Positions 15,773 to 25,825 are shown, counted from the first letter of the stretch. The stretch is DNA of 64,000 nt from Pseudomonadota bacterium (GCA_021802555.1 JAJZRU010000014.1:1-64000), one strand, 5' to 3'. The notes: generated by a model from the sequence alone, not told the origin. Numbers and translations are program-made.

Positions 15773-16315
15773 TCAATTGCAACGCAAATAGATTTCTTGC
15801 AGGATCACCGCAGCGTTGGTCGTGCCACCGACGCCGCGGGCGGTAATGCGGAAATAGCCATCCCCCGGCGTGGGGCCGAAGGTGATGTTGCCCACGCCAC
15901 CGCCGCTACAGCCGGTGGGTTTGGTGAGCGTGAGTCGCTCGACCACATACCGGGGCGGCTGCGCCACGCCGTTGAGCGTGCCGCTGTAAGTGGCGGCAGT
16001 GCCGCTGCTCCAGTTGTATGTGGTCCAATCCTGGCTGGAAGTAAAATTCGACGATGGCAGGCTGCCAGGAGACATATAGAAACCCGTTCCACTCGGCAGG
16101 CTGCCGAGCCCGAGGCTGGCTGCACCAGCATTGAGTGCCGCCTCGGCAGCCTGAAAGGCGAGCATGCGATTGCGCGTGTTACCAGCCATGCGTTCCTGCA
16201 GTATTGTGCCCTGCATGGCGGACACAGCGATCAGCGTCAGCAGCACCAAGAAGATCAGGCTGATGATAAGGGCGGCTCCACTTTGCCTAAAGTGCAGCGA
16301 TGGATGTAATTTCAT
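15773..16315 (-). CDS. pilX: Minor pilin-like protein PilX
   Basis: A 180-residue protein with the PilX N-terminal signature QSGAALIISLIFLVLLTLIA ending in MAGNTRNRMLAFQAAEAAL (about residues 11-61). As in other PilX/GspK-like members the mature protein lacks Glu5, consistent with a place at the very tip of the priming complex. A C-terminal domain follows with Cys near its end (IYLRCN). Its ATG overlaps the pilW stop (ATGA). It works with FimT, PilV, PilW and PilY1 to initiate pilus assembly. Confidence 0.9.
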   Translation of the reverse strand: MKLHPSLHFRQSGAALIISLIFLVLLTLIAVSAMQGTILQERMAGNTRNRMLAFQAAEAALNAGAASLGLGSLPSGTGFYMSPGSLPSSNFTSSQDWTTYNWSSGTAATYSGTLNGVAQPPRYVVERLTLTKPTGCSGGGVGNITFGPTPGDGYFRITARGVGGTTNAAVILQEIYLRCN

Positions 16316-17349
16316 AGGCGGTTACGGATAGCCACGGTGGCCACCGCCTCCTGGTACAACCGGTTGTCGGGCGCCGCCCAAGGCGCATTGTTGAAAGTGA
16401 GCAGCTGCGGCGTGCCGACCACGTTGGCATCGCTGTCCCCGCTGGCAGCACCCACCAAAAGCAGATGGATCTGCACCGAAAGCACCTGGGCCCAGTTAGT
16501 CACCTGATTGGGCGCCAGATAAGTCGTCACCGCCTGCGGATTGGCACCCGTAGCGTTGACCCCCAGGTCGTATGCAACATCCTCCACGTTATCGATCAAA
16601 GGATTGGGTGTACCGTTGACAGACTGGTACAGTGCCCAAGGCACGCTGCACTTTCCGCCGCTGTAGGAAGCGCTCGGGCAACCAATGAAATAGTCGGTCT
16701 GATAGAACTTAAAGACTTGGGCCGGGGGCGGCCCTGCGCCATAAGCGGTGCTGAATTTATTGGGCTGAACGTTGTTGGACGCCCCGATAGTGAGCGTCGT
16801 TCCGCCCGATGTAGCGTTGGTTACGGCAAAGACGTCTGCGCTACTGCAGTCGCTGACCAACAACACATCATTTTTCTTAAAATTATAAGGATTGCTCGAA
16901 ATTTGCAATGTCGAGCCGTTCCCTCCTCCCGGGACTGTTCCATTTACTCCGCCACCCGCGGCGCGGCTGATGCGCAGCACATCCGTATTTGGCTTGAGTG
17001 TGATGGTCGCAGGTGGCGTCCAGCCTGCCCCGCCGGGGAACACCTGCACCGCGGTAGCGTAGCTTACCGCAGAGATATTCTGGGCAAGGATATGCGGTGT
17101 GACAGCACTAAGATTGCCACACCCCATATAGCCGGCCATGCGTATATCGTGAGTCATCGTCTCCAGCGCGAAGCGGGCGTTTTCCTGGATGGCAGTGAGG
17201 TTGTCTTGGGTGCGGAAGGCCTGGCGGCTGCCCAGATATAGGTACCCCACGCCGCCAATGATCATGAGCCCTATGGTCAGCGCTATCATTATTTCCACTA
17301 GACTCAGACCGGCCTGGCGGAATATGCTTGATGAATAGTTCTGCCTCAT
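16312..17349 (-). CDS. pilW: Minor pilin PilW
   Basis: A 345-residue class III prepilin, the longest of the set as expected for PilW. The leader MRQNYSSSIFRQAG is followed by LSLVEIMIALTIGLMIIGGV with Glu5, then FALETMTHDIRMAGYMGCGN, a motif conserved in PilW. The remainder is Ser/Thr/Gly/Asn-rich beta structure with a cysteine pair near SDCSS and IGCPSASYSGGKCS. It overlaps pilV at its start and pilX at its end by ATGA-type junctions, so synthesis is coupled along the operon. Confidence 0.92.
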   Translation of the reverse strand: MRQNYSSSIFRQAGLSLVEIMIALTIGLMIIGGVGYLYLGSRQAFRTQDNLTAIQENARFALETMTHDIRMAGYMGCGNLSAVTPHILAQNISAVSYATAVQVFPGGAGWTPPATITLKPNTDVLRISRAAGGGVNGTVPGGGNGSTLQISSNPYNFKKNDVLLVSDCSSADVFAVTNATSGGTTLTIGASNNVQPNKFSTAYGAGPPPAQVFKFYQTDYFIGCPSASYSGGKCSVPWALYQSVNGTPNPLIDNVEDVAYDLGVNATGANPQAVTTYLAPNQVTNWAQVLSVQIHLLLVGAASGDSDANVVGTPQLLTFNNAPWAAPDNRLYQEAVATVAIRNRL

Positions 17350-17843
17350 AGCTGGCTCACGATGGTCAAAGGCAGGGCGCTCGACCCTGAAAACTGCGAG
17401 TTGGCGTTGGTGTTGGTGGTAAGCAGACCCAGCCCCCGGGAGTCGTTCCAGTACACCGTTATGGTCGCCACCCCCTGGTTATTCACGCTGACGCTACCAT
17501 CCCCTGAGGGCAGGGCGGCGGCTAGTTCCGCCTCCCATTGCGACTTATCGCATTGGACCACCTGTGCAGACGTGTTCGCATTCGCCGGGCATGCGGGCGC
17601 GGTGGCCCCTTGCGTAATGTTGTACGCTCCCGACAGGGCCAGTGTCTCGTTGGCACGCATGCGATCCAGAATGTCATAAGCTAGCCAAGTCGCCTGGGAA
17701 CGCTGCGACGCCCCCTGATTGTTCTTCAGGCTGGTGGACATGAGAGCTGCCAAGCCGAGCAGACCGATGGAGACGATCAATAGCGCCACCAAAACTTCCA
17801 GGAGAGTGAATCCATGTTGCCGTTGCAAGACCGTCTCCTTCAT
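17346..17843 (-). CDS. pilV: Minor pilin PilV
   Basis: A 165-residue class III prepilin: leader MKETVLQRQHG, then FTLLEVLVALLIVSIGLLGL with Glu5, and AYDILDRMRANE, a helix continuation typical of PilV. The start at 17843 overlaps the fimT stop (ATGA). An upstream in-frame ATG would add a Cys/Pro-rich stretch that overlaps fimT and is not pilin-like. Its 3' end overlaps pilW. It contributes to the minor-pilin priming complex of the type IV pilus. Confidence 0.92.
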   Translation of the reverse strand: MKETVLQRQHGFTLLEVLVALLIVSIGLLGLAALMSTSLKNNQGASQRSQATWLAYDILDRMRANETLALSGAYNITQGATAPACPANANTSAQVVQCDKSQWEAELAAALPSGDGSVSVNNQGVATITVYWNDSRGLGLLTTNTNANSQFSGSSALPLTIVSQL

Positions 17844-18403
17844 GGGCAAGTGGTGAGCGCAGTCGCCGGGTCTTGGGACGACACCAAGCCGGAGGGGCCA
17901 ACAACGACTTGGCGTGAGACAGACAAATCGCTTGGGGTACATACATTGACGGTGTCGCCAGTGGTTGCGTAAGTCACCCCATTTTCTGGCGTGGCGCTAA
18001 GTGCCCCTTGGGAACTGAAGGCAAAGCCGGACTGGGTGCCGATTGTGCCGACTAGGGTGGCATCGCCCGCATTTATAGCGCCATGCACTCGCACGATGTA
18101 GTTCGAACTGAAGGTTCCTCCTCCGGTACGATCCACCCAGATGATCCAGCCATTGGCCCAACCCGTGCCGCTCGTGCAACTCGTCTGGTTATTAGACATG
18201 CAGACGACTGTGGTCTGCGAGTTCTTTACCGCTTCGCTACGCGCATAATTGAGTGCAGTAAGAAAATCATTGGTGACTGTCGCAACGCGATTGCGATAGA
18301 AAAGCTCCTGGAAGCTAGGCACCCCAATGGTCAACAGAATTGCGGCCACCGCAATGGTGACTAGCAACTCGATGAGCGTAAAACCCACAACCCTGGGCTT
18401 CAT
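17840..18403 (-). CDS. fimT: GspH/FimT family pseudopilin
   Basis: A 187-residue protein: short leader MKPRVVG, then FTLIELLVTIAVAAILLTIG with Glu5, FYRNRVATVTNDFLTALNYARSEAV, and GWANGWIIWVDRTGGG, all standard for FimT/GspH. I start at ATG 18403, which gives a canonical leader. A GTG at 18424 would add seven residues. It is the first gene of the six-gene pilus operon, so the 130 bp before it must hold the promoter. FimT proteins of this type have been shown in some bacteria to bind DNA for uptake, but many are only minor pilins. Confidence 0.88.
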   Translation of the reverse strand: MKPRVVGFTLIELLVTIAVAAILLTIGVPSFQELFYRNRVATVTNDFLTALNYARSEAVKNSQTTVVCMSNNQTSCTSGTGWANGWIIWVDRTGGGTFSSNYIVRVHGAINAGDATLVGTIGTQSGFAFSSQGALSATPENGVTYATTGDTVNVCTPSDLSVSRQVVVGPSGLVSSQDPATALTTCP

Positions 18404-18554
18404 TGTCCGATTCCAGAATTCCACATTTGCACGCTAATCCCCCGCTTTGTCCAACGCCAGCGTCTTCCGACCGGAGGCAGATTTGCGCAGATGGCTGGAT
18501 GAAAAGCGTCTGAATGGGGGGAATAACGGCGGAATTGGGAGGCTCTTGAGGCGC

Positions 18555-19916
18555 TCAGCCCCGCCGCCAGCCCGTCCCCTGCGGCCCGTCCTCCAGCACG
18601 ATGCCCTCGGCCTTGAGGGCGTCGCGGATGCGGTCGGCTTCGGCCCAGTTCTTCGCCTGTTTGGCGGCCTGCCGCGCGGCGATGAGGGCTTCGATGCGCG
18701 TGCCGTCGGCGTCGGCCCCGCCCTGGAGGAATTCCTGCGGCGCGCGCTGCAAGAGGCCCAGGATGCCGCCCAGGGCCTTCAATTGGCCGGCCAGCCTGGA
18801 GCTCGCTGCCTTGTTGGCGGCATGGGCCAGGTCGAACAGCACGGCGACCGCCTCCGCGCTGTTGAAGTCGTCTTCCATGGCAGCCTTGAAGCGTTGCGCA
18901 TGGGCTTCACTCCAGTCCGTGTTCCCATCGTCGGGCGCGACATTGGCCAGCGTGGTGTATAGCCGCGTGAGCGCGCCCTTGGCGTCTTCCAGATGCGCGT
19001 CGGAGTAGTTGAGCGGGCTGCGGTAATGGGCGCGGGCGATGAAGAAGCGCACCACTTCGGCGTCGTATTTTTCCAGCACTTCGCGGATGGTGAAGAAGTT
19101 GCCCAGCGACTTGGACATCTTCTCGTCGTCCACGCGCACGAAGCCGTTGTGCATCCAGTAGTTCACGAAAGTGCAGCCGTGCGCGCCCTCGGATTGCGCG
19201 ATCTCGTTCTCGTGATGCGGAAACTGCAAATCCTGGCCGCCGCCGTGGATGTCGAAATGCCAGCCCAGCAGCTGCTCGCCCATGGCCGAGCATTCGATAT
19301 GCCAGCCCGGGCGGCCCGCACCCCAGGCGGCCGGCCAGGCGGGCTCGCCGGGCTTGGCGGCCTTCCACAGGACGAAGTCCATGGGATCGCGCTTGTGCGG
19401 ATCGACCTCGACGCGCTCGCCCGCGCGCAGCTCGTCCAGGCTCTTGCCGGACAGTTTTCCATAGGTGGGAAAGCGGCGCACGGCGTAATAGACATCGCCG
19501 TTGTCAGCAGCATAGGCCAGCCCCTTGTCGATCAGGCTCTGGATCATGGCCTGCATCTGCGCGACGTACTCGGTGGCGCGCGGTTCGTGGTCGGGCCTAA
19601 GCACGCCCAGGCGCGCCTCGTCCTCGTGCATGGCGGCGATGAAGCGCTCGGTCAGCGCGGCCGTGGTCTCGCCATTCTGGGCAGCGCGTTGGATGATCTT
19701 GTCATCGATGTCGGTGATGTTGCGCACATAGTCGACCCGGTAGCCCTGGGCGCGCAGCCAGCGCACCACCAGGTCGAAGACCACGAAGACGCGCGCATGG
19801 CCCAGGTGGCAATAGTCGTACACGGTCATGCCGCACACATAGAGGCGCACGCGGCCGGGCTCGATGGGAACGAATGCTTCCTTGCGGCGGGTGAGGCTGT
19901 TGTACAGGGTCTGCAT
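18555..19916 (-). CDS. cysS: Cysteinyl-tRNA synthetase
   Basis: A 453-residue class I aminoacyl-tRNA synthetase of normal length, charging tRNA-Cys in the cytosol. The HIGH-type motif is HLGH (residues 37-40) just after the zinc ligand Cys28 ([15 protein letters not shown]). KMSKSLGN lies near residue 270 and GWHIECSAM with [15 protein letters not shown] carries the remaining zinc ligands. It is divergent from a TPR protein gene, with the 87 bp between them containing an AT-rich TTAAAAT element. Confidence 0.97.
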   Translation of the reverse strand: MQTLYNSLTRRKEAFVPIEPGRVRLYVCGMTVYDYCHLGHARVFVVFDLVVRWLRAQGYRVDYVRNITDIDDKIIQRAAQNGETTAALTERFIAAMHEDEARLGVLRPDHEPRATEYVAQMQAMIQSLIDKGLAYAADNGDVYYAVRRFPTYGKLSGKSLDELRAGERVEVDPHKRDPMDFVLWKAAKPGEPAWPAAWGAGRPGWHIECSAMGEQLLGWHFDIHGGGQDLQFPHHENEIAQSEGAHGCTFVNYWMHNGFVRVDDEKMSKSLGNFFTIREVLEKYDAEVVRFFIARAHYRSPLNYSDAHLEDAKGALTRLYTTLANVAPDDGNTDWSEAHAQRFKAAMEDDFNSAEAVAVLFDLAHAANKAASSRLAGQLKALGGILGLLQRAPQEFLQGGADADGTRIEALIAARQAAKQAKNWAEADRIRDALKAEGIVLEDGPQGTGWRRG

Positions 19917-20003
19917 GGGGAACGGGCTCGGGCGCTGCTGCCGGCGCGACGCCGATGGATGTTAAAATCTGCGGGCTTACACAACGCCCAGCGAGTATAA
20001 CCC

Positions 20004-20555
20004 ATGAGCCGCCTGCGCCGCCTTGCCCTCTTCGCCGCCCTGTGCCTGACGGTTGCCGCCGCGCGCGCGGACGAGGTGCAGACCATCGACCAGTTGTTCC
20101 GCCAGGGCGATCTCCCGGCCGCGCTCGGCCAGGCCGACCAGTACCTGGCCAAGAATCCCAAGAACGCGCAGGTGCGCTTCATCAAGGGTCTGATCCTGAG
20201 CGAGCAGGGCCAGACCGATGCCGCCATCGCGGTCTTCCTGGGCCTGACCCAGGACTACCCCGAACTGCCCGAGCCCTACAATAATCTCGCCGTGCTGTAC
20301 GCCGCCCAGGGCAAATACCAGGACGCCAAGAACGCCCTGGAGATGGCCATCCACACCCATCCCGGCTACGCCACAGCGGAAGAGAACCTGGGCGACCTGT
20401 ATGCCCGCATGGCGGCGGACGCCTACGCCCGCGCGCTGCAGCTCAAGGGCGGCAGCCCCGCCCTGCAGGGCAAGCTCGACACCCTTAACCGCATGCTGGC
20501 GGCAAACAAGAATTTCGTGCCCGCGGCAACCCCCAAGGCGGCCGCCGGAAAGTAA
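20004..20555 (+). CDS. Periplasmic TPR-repeat protein
   Basis: A 183-residue exported protein: signal peptide at residues 1-22 (ending in AAARA), then tetratricopeptide repeats. Readable units include [57 protein letters not shown] and [20 protein letters not shown]. This is the small TPR protein commonly found directly upstream of ppiB in Betaproteobacteria. TPRs mediate protein contacts and the partner is unknown; envelope protein folding with the peptidyl-prolyl isomerase is a reasonable guess. ppiB starts 31 bp after its stop. Confidence 0.88.
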   Translation: MSRLRRLALFAALCLTVAAARADEVQTIDQLFRQGDLPAALGQADQYLAKNPKNAQVRFIKGLILSEQGQTDAAIAVFLGLTQDYPELPEPYNNLAVLYAAQGKYQDAKNALEMAIHTHPGYATAEENLGDLYARMAADAYARALQLKGGSPALQGKLDTLNRMLAANKNFVPAATPKAAAGK

Positions 20556-20586
20556 CCTCCCTCCCACTCCCACAGGCCAACCTCCC

Positions 20587-21081
20587 ATGATCCGACTGCA
20601 TACCTCGCTGGGCGCCATCACCCTGGAACTGGATGCCGAGCGCGCCCCCAAGACGGTGGAAAACTTTCTGCGCTACGTGAAGGAAGGCTTCTACGACGGC
20701 ACCATTTTCCATCGCGTCATCGACGGCTTCATGATCCAGGGCGGTGGCTTCACCGAAGACATGCAGCAAAAGGATACCCACGCGCCGGTGGAAAACGAGG
20801 CGGTCAACGGCCTCAAGAACGCGGCCTACACTATCGCCATGGCGCGCACGCCCAACCCGCATTCGGCCACGGCGCAGTTCTTCATCAACGTGGCGGACAA
20901 CGGCTTTCTCAATCACACGGCACCCACGCCGCAGGGTTTCGGCTACTGCGTGTTCGGCCGCGTGGTGGAGGGCCAGGACGTAGTGGACAAGATCAGGAAG
21001 GTGAAAACCGGCAACCGCTCCGGCCACCAGGACGTGCCGGTGGACAACGTCGTCATCGAGCGCGCGGAAGAAATCGCCTGA
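20587..21081 (+). CDS. ppiB: Peptidyl-prolyl cis-trans isomerase B (cyclophilin)
   Basis: A 164-residue cytosolic cyclophilin without signal peptide. Catalytic and drug-pocket motifs are [14 protein letters not shown] (Arg and Phe of the active site), [12 protein letters not shown] and [17 protein letters not shown]. It accelerates proline isomerisation during folding. The start is the ATG at 20587, where the family begins ([15 protein letters not shown]). Its TGA stop forms a CTGA overlap with the apparent start of lpxH, indicating coupled translation. Confidence 0.95.
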   Translation: MIRLHTSLGAITLELDAERAPKTVENFLRYVKEGFYDGTIFHRVIDGFMIQGGGFTEDMQQKDTHAPVENEAVNGLKNAAYTIAMARTPNPHSATAQFFINVADNGFLNHTAPTPQGFGYCVFGRVVEGQDVVDKIRKVKTGNRSGHQDVPVDNVVIERAEEIA

Positions 21082-21827
21082 ACGCACCCACCCCCGGCCG
21101 CCGCGGCATCAGCCATTTCATTTCCGACCTGCACCTGGAGCCGGGCCGGCCCGACATCACGGCGCGCTTCTTCGCCCTGCTCGACCGCCTGCAGGGCAAC
21201 GGCGACGCGCTCTACATCCTCGGCGATTTGTTCGAGGCCTGGATCGGCGACGACGATGCCGAGCCGCTGCACGCCGAGGTGGCCAGTCGCCTGCGTGAAT
21301 TCTCCGACGCGGGTGCGCGTATTTATTTTCTGCACGGCAACCGCGATTTTCTGCTCGCCGGGGACTACGCTGCACGCGCCGCGCTGAGCCTGCTGCGCGA
21401 CCCCAGCGTCATCGACCTCTACGGCACGCCCACCCTGCTCATGCACGGCGACAGCCTGTGCACGCAAGACCTCGCCTACCAGCGCTTCCGCGCCGTCGCG
21501 CACCAGCCCTGGATGCAACATGCTTTCCGTGCCCTGCCGCTGGCGCTGCGCAATGCCGTGGCGCGCCGGCTGCGCCAAGCCAGCACGAATTCTAAGGAGC
21601 ACAAGCCTCTCGCCGTCATGGACGCCGCTCCCGCGGCCGTCTCACAGGCGCTAGGCAGTTCGGGCTGCGCGCGCTTGATTCACGGCCACACCCACCGCCC
21701 GGCATGCCATGAAGTGGAATTGGACGGCCGCGCCTGCGAGCGCTGGGTGCTGCCGGACTGGGATGCGCGCGGCGGCTGGCTCAGCTGCAGCGCCGAGGGC
21801 TGCGGGCTGCATTTTTTGGACACATGA
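21078..21827 (+). CDS. lpxH: UDP-2,3-diacylglucosamine diphosphatase LpxH, apparent CTG start
   Basis: A 249-residue metallophosphoesterase cleaving UDP-diacylglucosamine to lipid X in lipid A synthesis at the inner membrane face. Motifs are [40 protein letters not shown] and [10 protein letters not shown], a full set of manganese ligands. The first motif lies only about 15 codons after the ppiB stop. In this frame no ATG, GTG or TTG occurs over at least 46 codons upstream of it. The best start is CTG 21078, overlapping the ppiB TGA, preceded by GGAAGA at 21066-21071. A start at ATG 21228 would remove the first two motifs. Confidence 0.9.
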   Translation: MNAPTPGRRGISHFISDLHLEPGRPDITARFFALLDRLQGNGDALYILGDLFEAWIGDDDAEPLHAEVASRLREFSDAGARIYFLHGNRDFLLAGDYAARAALSLLRDPSVIDLYGTPTLLMHGDSLCTQDLAYQRFRAVAHQPWMQHAFRALPLALRNAVARRLRQASTNSKEHKPLAVMDAAPAAVSQALGSSGCARLIHGHTHRPACHEVELDGRACERWVLPDWDARGGWLSCSAEGCGLHFLDT

Positions 21828-21830
21828 GCC

Positions 21831-22508
21831 TCAGCCTTCCCTGGCCATCAGCTTCTCGGGGTCTATGGTCTGGTAGCCCTTGGGCAGGACGAACAAGGCG
21901 GGATCGTAGGCCACCCTGCCCTCTTCCTGGATGCTGCGCGCGCGGCCGTCGGCGTCATCTTGCTCAAGCAGCAGCCCCTGGGAGAATTGCAGGGGGATCT
22001 CCAGTACCTGAAGGGCGAGGTCGCAGGGGTCGCGCAGGTCGGCAGGCGTGTTCTGCCAGGTGCGCCATTGCGTCGCCGCCAGCACTTCCTTGTACTCGCG
22101 CTGGGCGGCCACCGCGTCGGGAAACAGCTTCGCCGCCGTCACCAGGGTGGCGCACAGCTTGCCGTCGACGCTGATCTCCTGGCGCACCGTGCCGGGCCGC
22201 ACCATCGCCACGCGGCTTCGCACCCGCCAGTGCTTGGGTGCCCGCGCCGCCACCTTGTGCTGCGCGACGACCAGGATTTGGCGGGAGGAACGATCCACGC
22301 TGTAGACCTTGTGCGCGGCGCGGTCCAGCAGGATGAAATCGCCCCCATCGCGGCCGCTGTCGATGCGCAGGTATTGCGGCGTGATGAGCATGCGCGTGGT
22401 ATAAGGCGGCCCGCCCGGATCGCGGTCCTGATACACCAGGCGGATCATGTCGGCCGCGTTCGCCCAGGCCGGCACCAGCAAAGCCAGCAGGAACAGAAAG
22501 CGCGTCAT
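21831..22508 (-). CDS. Exported hypothetical protein next to metZ
   Basis: A 225-residue protein with a signal peptide (MTRFLFLLALLVPAWANA) and no lipobox Cys right after it. The mature part contains MLITPQYLRIDSGRDGGDFILLDRAAHKVYSVD, similar in style to DUF4412-type periplasmic proteins that begin with a property-of-sample strand pattern, but I do not recognise a characterised family with confidence. Two cysteines (KLCATL, DPCDLAL) may form a disulfide. Its ATG overlaps the metZ stop by four bases (ATGA), so it is cotranslated with metZ for no obvious metabolic reason. It ends three bases from the convergent lpxH stop. Confidence 0.72.
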   Translation of the reverse strand: MTRFLFLLALLVPAWANAADMIRLVYQDRDPGGPPYTTRMLITPQYLRIDSGRDGGDFILLDRAAHKVYSVDRSSRQILVVAQHKVAARAPKHWRVRSRVAMVRPGTVRQEISVDGKLCATLVTAAKLFPDAVAAQREYKEVLAATQWRTWQNTPADLRDPCDLALQVLEIPLQFSQGLLLEQDDADGRARSIQEEGRVAYDPALFVLPKGYQTIDPEKLMAREG

Positions 22509-23677
22509 GCGCGCGCCCCGCGCAGCAGATCGGCCTCGATGTCGGCCACGCTTTCCAAGCCCACCGCCACGCGCAGCAATCCTTCGCTGATGCCGGCCGC
22601 GGCGCGCTGCTCCTCCGACAGGCGCCCGTGGGTGGTGGTGGCCGGGTGGGTGATGGTGCTCTTGGCGTCACCCAGGTTGGCCGTGATGGACAGCATGCGC
22701 GTGCGGTCGATGACGTGCCAGGCCGCCTCGCGCCCGCCCTTCACTTCGAAGGAGACGATGCCGCCGCCGCTTTTCTGCTGGCGCATGGCCAGTTCATGCT
22801 GCGGGTGACTTTCCAGGCCGGGGTAAAACACGCGCGCCACCCAGGGCTGCGCCTCCAGCCAGCGTGCCAGTTCCAGGGCGCTTCGGGAATGGCGCTCCAT
22901 CCTCAGCGCCAGGGTTTCCATGCCCTTGAGCAGCACCCAGGCGTTGAAGGCCGACAGCGTCGGCCCGGCCGTGCGCAGAAAACCGAACACGCCCTCCAGC
23001 AGGTCTTTGCCCCCCAACACCGCGCCGCCCAGCACGCGGCCCTGGCCGTCGAGATACTTGGTGGCGGAGTGGATGACCAGATCGGCGCCCAGCTTGAGCG
23101 GCTGCTGCAGCGCGGGCGAGCAGAAGCAGTTGTCCACCGCCAGCCAGGCGCCGCACGCCTTGGCGATGGCGGCCAGGGCGGCGATGTCGCTCACCTCGGT
23201 CATGGGATTGGAAGGCGACTCCAGAAAGAACAGCCGCGTATTGGGCCGCACGGCGCGGCGCCATTCCTGCGGATCGGTGGCGGAGACGAAAGTGGTCTCG
23301 ACGCCGAAGCGGCCGAGGATGTTGCCGAACAGCTGCACCGTGGCGCCGAACAGGGAGCGCGACGCCACCACATGCTCGCCCGCTTTCATGAGCCCCATCA
23401 CGGTGGCGAGGATGGCCGCCATGCCCGAGGCGAAGGCGACGCAGCGCTCGGCCCCTTCCAGGGCGGCCAGGCGCGTTTCGAACATGGTCACCGTGGGGTT
23501 GGTAAAGCGCGCGTAGATCGGCCCCGGTTCTTCGCCCTTGAAGCGTGCCGCCGCCTGGGCGGCGCTGTCGAAAACGAAGCTGGAAGTGAGGAACAGGGCC
23601 TCGGAATGCTCGTGGAATTCGCTGCGCGCGGTGCCGGCGCGCACCGCCAGGGTGTCGATGTGGAAGTCGTCGCTCAT
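22505..23677 (-). CDS. metZ: O-succinylhomoserine sulfhydrylase
   Basis: A 390-residue PLP enzyme of the Cys/Met metabolism family making homocysteine from O-succinylhomoserine and sulfide. Visible features are PGPIYARFTNPTVTMFE, CVAFASGMAAI, the PLP-binding lysine in HSATKYLDGQG (around residue 205) and LSITANLGDAKSTITHPA. Gene context (downstream of purF in the trp-acc-fol cluster) is the standard betaproteobacterial position of metZ. Cystathionine gamma-synthase is the main alternative; the direct sulfhydrylation assignment rests on family resemblance and context. A terminator of the purF transcript lies just upstream. Confidence 0.9.
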   Translation of the reverse strand: MSDDFHIDTLAVRAGTARSEFHEHSEALFLTSSFVFDSAAQAAARFKGEEPGPIYARFTNPTVTMFETRLAALEGAERCVAFASGMAAILATVMGLMKAGEHVVASRSLFGATVQLFGNILGRFGVETTFVSATDPQEWRRAVRPNTRLFFLESPSNPMTEVSDIAALAAIAKACGAWLAVDNCFCSPALQQPLKLGADLVIHSATKYLDGQGRVLGGAVLGGKDLLEGVFGFLRTAGPTLSAFNAWVLLKGMETLALRMERHSRSALELARWLEAQPWVARVFYPGLESHPQHELAMRQQKSGGGIVSFEVKGGREAAWHVIDRTRMLSITANLGDAKSTITHPATTTHGRLSEEQRAAAGISEGLLRVAVGLESVADIEADLLRGARA

Positions 23678-23692
23678 GTCGGCTCCAGAATG

Positions 23693-23724
23693 AAAAAACC
23701 CGGCCGTTCAGCGGGGCCGGGTTT
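23693..23724 (-). terminator. Rho-independent terminator after purF
   Basis: Read on the minus strand, AAACCCGGCC and GGCCGGGTTT form a perfect ten-pair stem with a nine-base loop, followed by TTTTTT (A-run at 23693-23698 on the plus strand). It ends the purF transcript before metZ, so metZ probably has its own promoter or is reached only by read-through. Confidence 0.85.
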
Positions 23725-23812
23725 CCCTCGCTTTAGCGGCATTTATTGCGCGCCCGCAAGCTGTAGTCAAATCGGCGCGTGGCCGCCATCATGCGCGCCG
23801 CCGCCGCGCCGG

Positions 23813-25336
23813 TCAAGCCTGGGCCGAAGCGAGATTGAGATCCAGTTGCTGGGTGGACAGCGCCGGCGTGCTGGGCGCCTGGCCGTTGCGCAGCGCCTCG
23901 ATATAATCGAGGTAAGCGGGCGTCACGTCGCCGGCGAGGTAGCGCCCGTCGAAGCAGGACGTGTCGAAGTCCTTGATGCGCGCGTTGTCTGCCCGCACCG
24001 CCGCCACCAAGTCGGGGAGATCCTGGTAGATGAGCGCATCGCAGCCGATTTCGCGCGCGATCTGCTCGTCGCTGCGGTTGTAGGCCAGAAGTTCCGAACG
24101 GGTGGGCATGTCGATGCCGTAGACGTTGGGGTAGCGCACCGGCGGCGCGGCGGAGGCAAAGAACACATGGCGTGCGCCGGCATCGCGCGCCATCTGCACG
24201 ATCTCGCGGCTGGTGGTGCCGCGCACGATGGAATCGTCCACCAGCAGCACGTTCCTGCCCTTGAATTCCTCGGCGATGGCATTGAGCTTCTGGCGCACCG
24301 ATTTGCGCCGCTGCGTCTGCCCCGGCATGATGAAGGTGCGGCCGATGTAGCGGTTCTTGATGAAGCCTTCGCGGTATTCCAGCTTGAGGTGGTTGGCCAG
24401 CTGCAGGGCCGACGGGCGGCTGGTGTCGGGAATGGGGATGACTACGTCGATCTTGAGATGGGCGAACTCGCGCTCGATCTTCTTGGCCAGCGCCACGCCC
24501 ATGCGCAGGCGCGTGCTGTACACGGAAATGCCGTCGATCACCGAATCGGGGCGCGCCAGATAGACGTACTCGAAAATGCAGGGATTGAGCTGACTGCCCG
24601 GAGCGCACACGCGGCTGTGCAGGCGGCGCTCGAAATCGACGAACACCGCCTCCCCGGGCGCCACGTCGCGCAGCAGCTTGAAGCCTAGCGCATCCAATGC
24701 CACCGACTCCGACGCCACCATGTACTCGGGCAGCGCGCCGCCCTCGTTGACGCCGATGACCAGGGGGCGGATGCCGTGCGGATCGCGGAAGGCCAGCAGG
24801 CCGTAGCCCGCGATCAGCGCCACCACGGCGTAAGCGCCGCGGCAGCGCTTGTGCACCGCCGCCACGGCTTCGAAGATGGTATCGCGCTCCAGGCGCGCGC
24901 CCTTGCTGCGCGCCTGGAGCTCGTGCGCCAGGACGTTGAGCAGCACCTCGGAATCTGAATTGGTGTTGACGTGGCGCAGGTCGTCGCGGAACAGCGCCTC
25001 TTTCAGTTCCTCGGTGTTGGTAAGGTTGCCGTTGTGCCCCAGTACGATGCCGAAGGGCGAGTTGACGTAGAACGGCTGCGACTCCGCCGCGCTCGCCGCG
25101 CTGCCCGCCGTGGGATAGCGCACATGGCCGATGCCCATGTTGCCCAGCAGCTCACGCATGTCGCGCGTACGGAAGACGTCGCGCGTGAAGCCCTTGCCCT
25201 TGTGCATGTGGAAGCGGTTGTCTTCCACCGTGACGATGCCCGCCGCATCCTGGCCGCGATGCTGCAGCACCATGAGGCCGTCGTAGAGCAGCTGGTTCAC
25301 GGGAATGTTGGCGACGATGCCGATGACTCCGCACAT
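23813..25336 (-). CDS. purF: Amidophosphoribosyltransferase
   Basis: A 507-residue enzyme making 5-phosphoribosylamine from PRPP and glutamine, the first committed step of purine synthesis. The N-terminal nucleophile is Cys2 (MCGVIGIV). The glutaminase domain shows [14 protein letters not shown] and LGHNGNLTN, and the phosphoribosyl site reads [17 protein letters not shown] around residue 365. No iron-sulfur cluster propeptide is seen, as in E. coli. It follows cvpA by 3 bp. Confidence 0.97.
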   Translation of the reverse strand: MCGVIGIVANIPVNQLLYDGLMVLQHRGQDAAGIVTVEDNRFHMHKGKGFTRDVFRTRDMRELLGNMGIGHVRYPTAGSAASAAESQPFYVNSPFGIVLGHNGNLTNTEELKEALFRDDLRHVNTNSDSEVLLNVLAHELQARSKGARLERDTIFEAVAAVHKRCRGAYAVVALIAGYGLLAFRDPHGIRPLVIGVNEGGALPEYMVASESVALDALGFKLLRDVAPGEAVFVDFERRLHSRVCAPGSQLNPCIFEYVYLARPDSVIDGISVYSTRLRMGVALAKKIEREFAHLKIDVVIPIPDTSRPSALQLANHLKLEYREGFIKNRYIGRTFIMPGQTQRRKSVRQKLNAIAEEFKGRNVLLVDDSIVRGTTSREIVQMARDAGARHVFFASAAPPVRYPNVYGIDMPTRSELLAYNRSDEQIAREIGCDALIYQDLPDLVAAVRADNARIKDFDTSCFDGRYLAGDVTPAYLDYIEALRNGQAPSTPALSTQQLDLNLASAQA

Positions 25337-25339
25337 AAC

Positions 25340-25825
25340 TCACCTGTATTGGATGTATCTGGCCAGCTCCGGCGGCAGGAAGGGCTTGCTCAGCAGCGCC
25401 AGCCGCTCCAGCGCGCCGGCGAACGGCGATGCGCGCCAGAGATGGGTCTGCGGCAGGTGCGTGAGCCCCGCCGCGAGGGTCAGCCCCACCAGGATGACAC
25501 CGCCCTTGAGCGTGCCCAACACGCCGCCCAGCACCACGTCGGCGGCGCCCAGGCCGGCAGCATCGACCACGCGCTTGAGGAGATGGCCGGCAAGCGTCGC
25601 GAGGATGGCGAGCGCCAGAAACAGGATGGCAAAGGCGGCGAAATACCGCAAGGGCGGGCTGTCCACGGGCAGATAGGGCGCCAGCGGCACGGCCCCCCAC
25701 TTGGCGCCGAGGAACGCACCGATCCACGCCAGCAGCGAAAACAGCGCCAGCACCAGCCCGCGCAGGAGGCCTTGAACAATGGCGACTATGAGGATCAGGA
25801 GGATGATCCAGTCCAGCACGTTCAC
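25340..25825 (-). CDS. cvpA: CvpA family membrane protein
   Basis: A 161-residue inner-membrane protein with four predicted helices: VLDWIILLILIVAIVQGLLR, VLALFSLLAWIGAFLGA, FAAFAILFLALAILATLAGH, and LGGVLGTLKGGVILVGLTLA. CvpA was named for colicin V secretion in E. coli; its general role appears to be in envelope integrity and is not biochemically defined. Placement directly before purF is conserved across proteobacteria. It overlaps the upstream SPOR gene by ATGA. Confidence 0.92.
   Translation of the reverse strand: MNVLDWIILLILIVAIVQGLLRGLVLALFSLLAWIGAFLGAKWGAVPLAPYLPVDSPPLRYFAAFAILFLALAILATLAGHLLKRVVDAAGLGAADVVLGGVLGTLKGGVILVGLTLAAGLTHLPQTHLWRASPFAGALERLALLSKPFLPPELARYIQYR

Noticed and set aside
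22628-24688. Long plus-strand frame opposite metZ and purF
   Set aside because: Composition is His/Gln/Arg/Ala-rich without domains, and both opposite genes are unmistakable.
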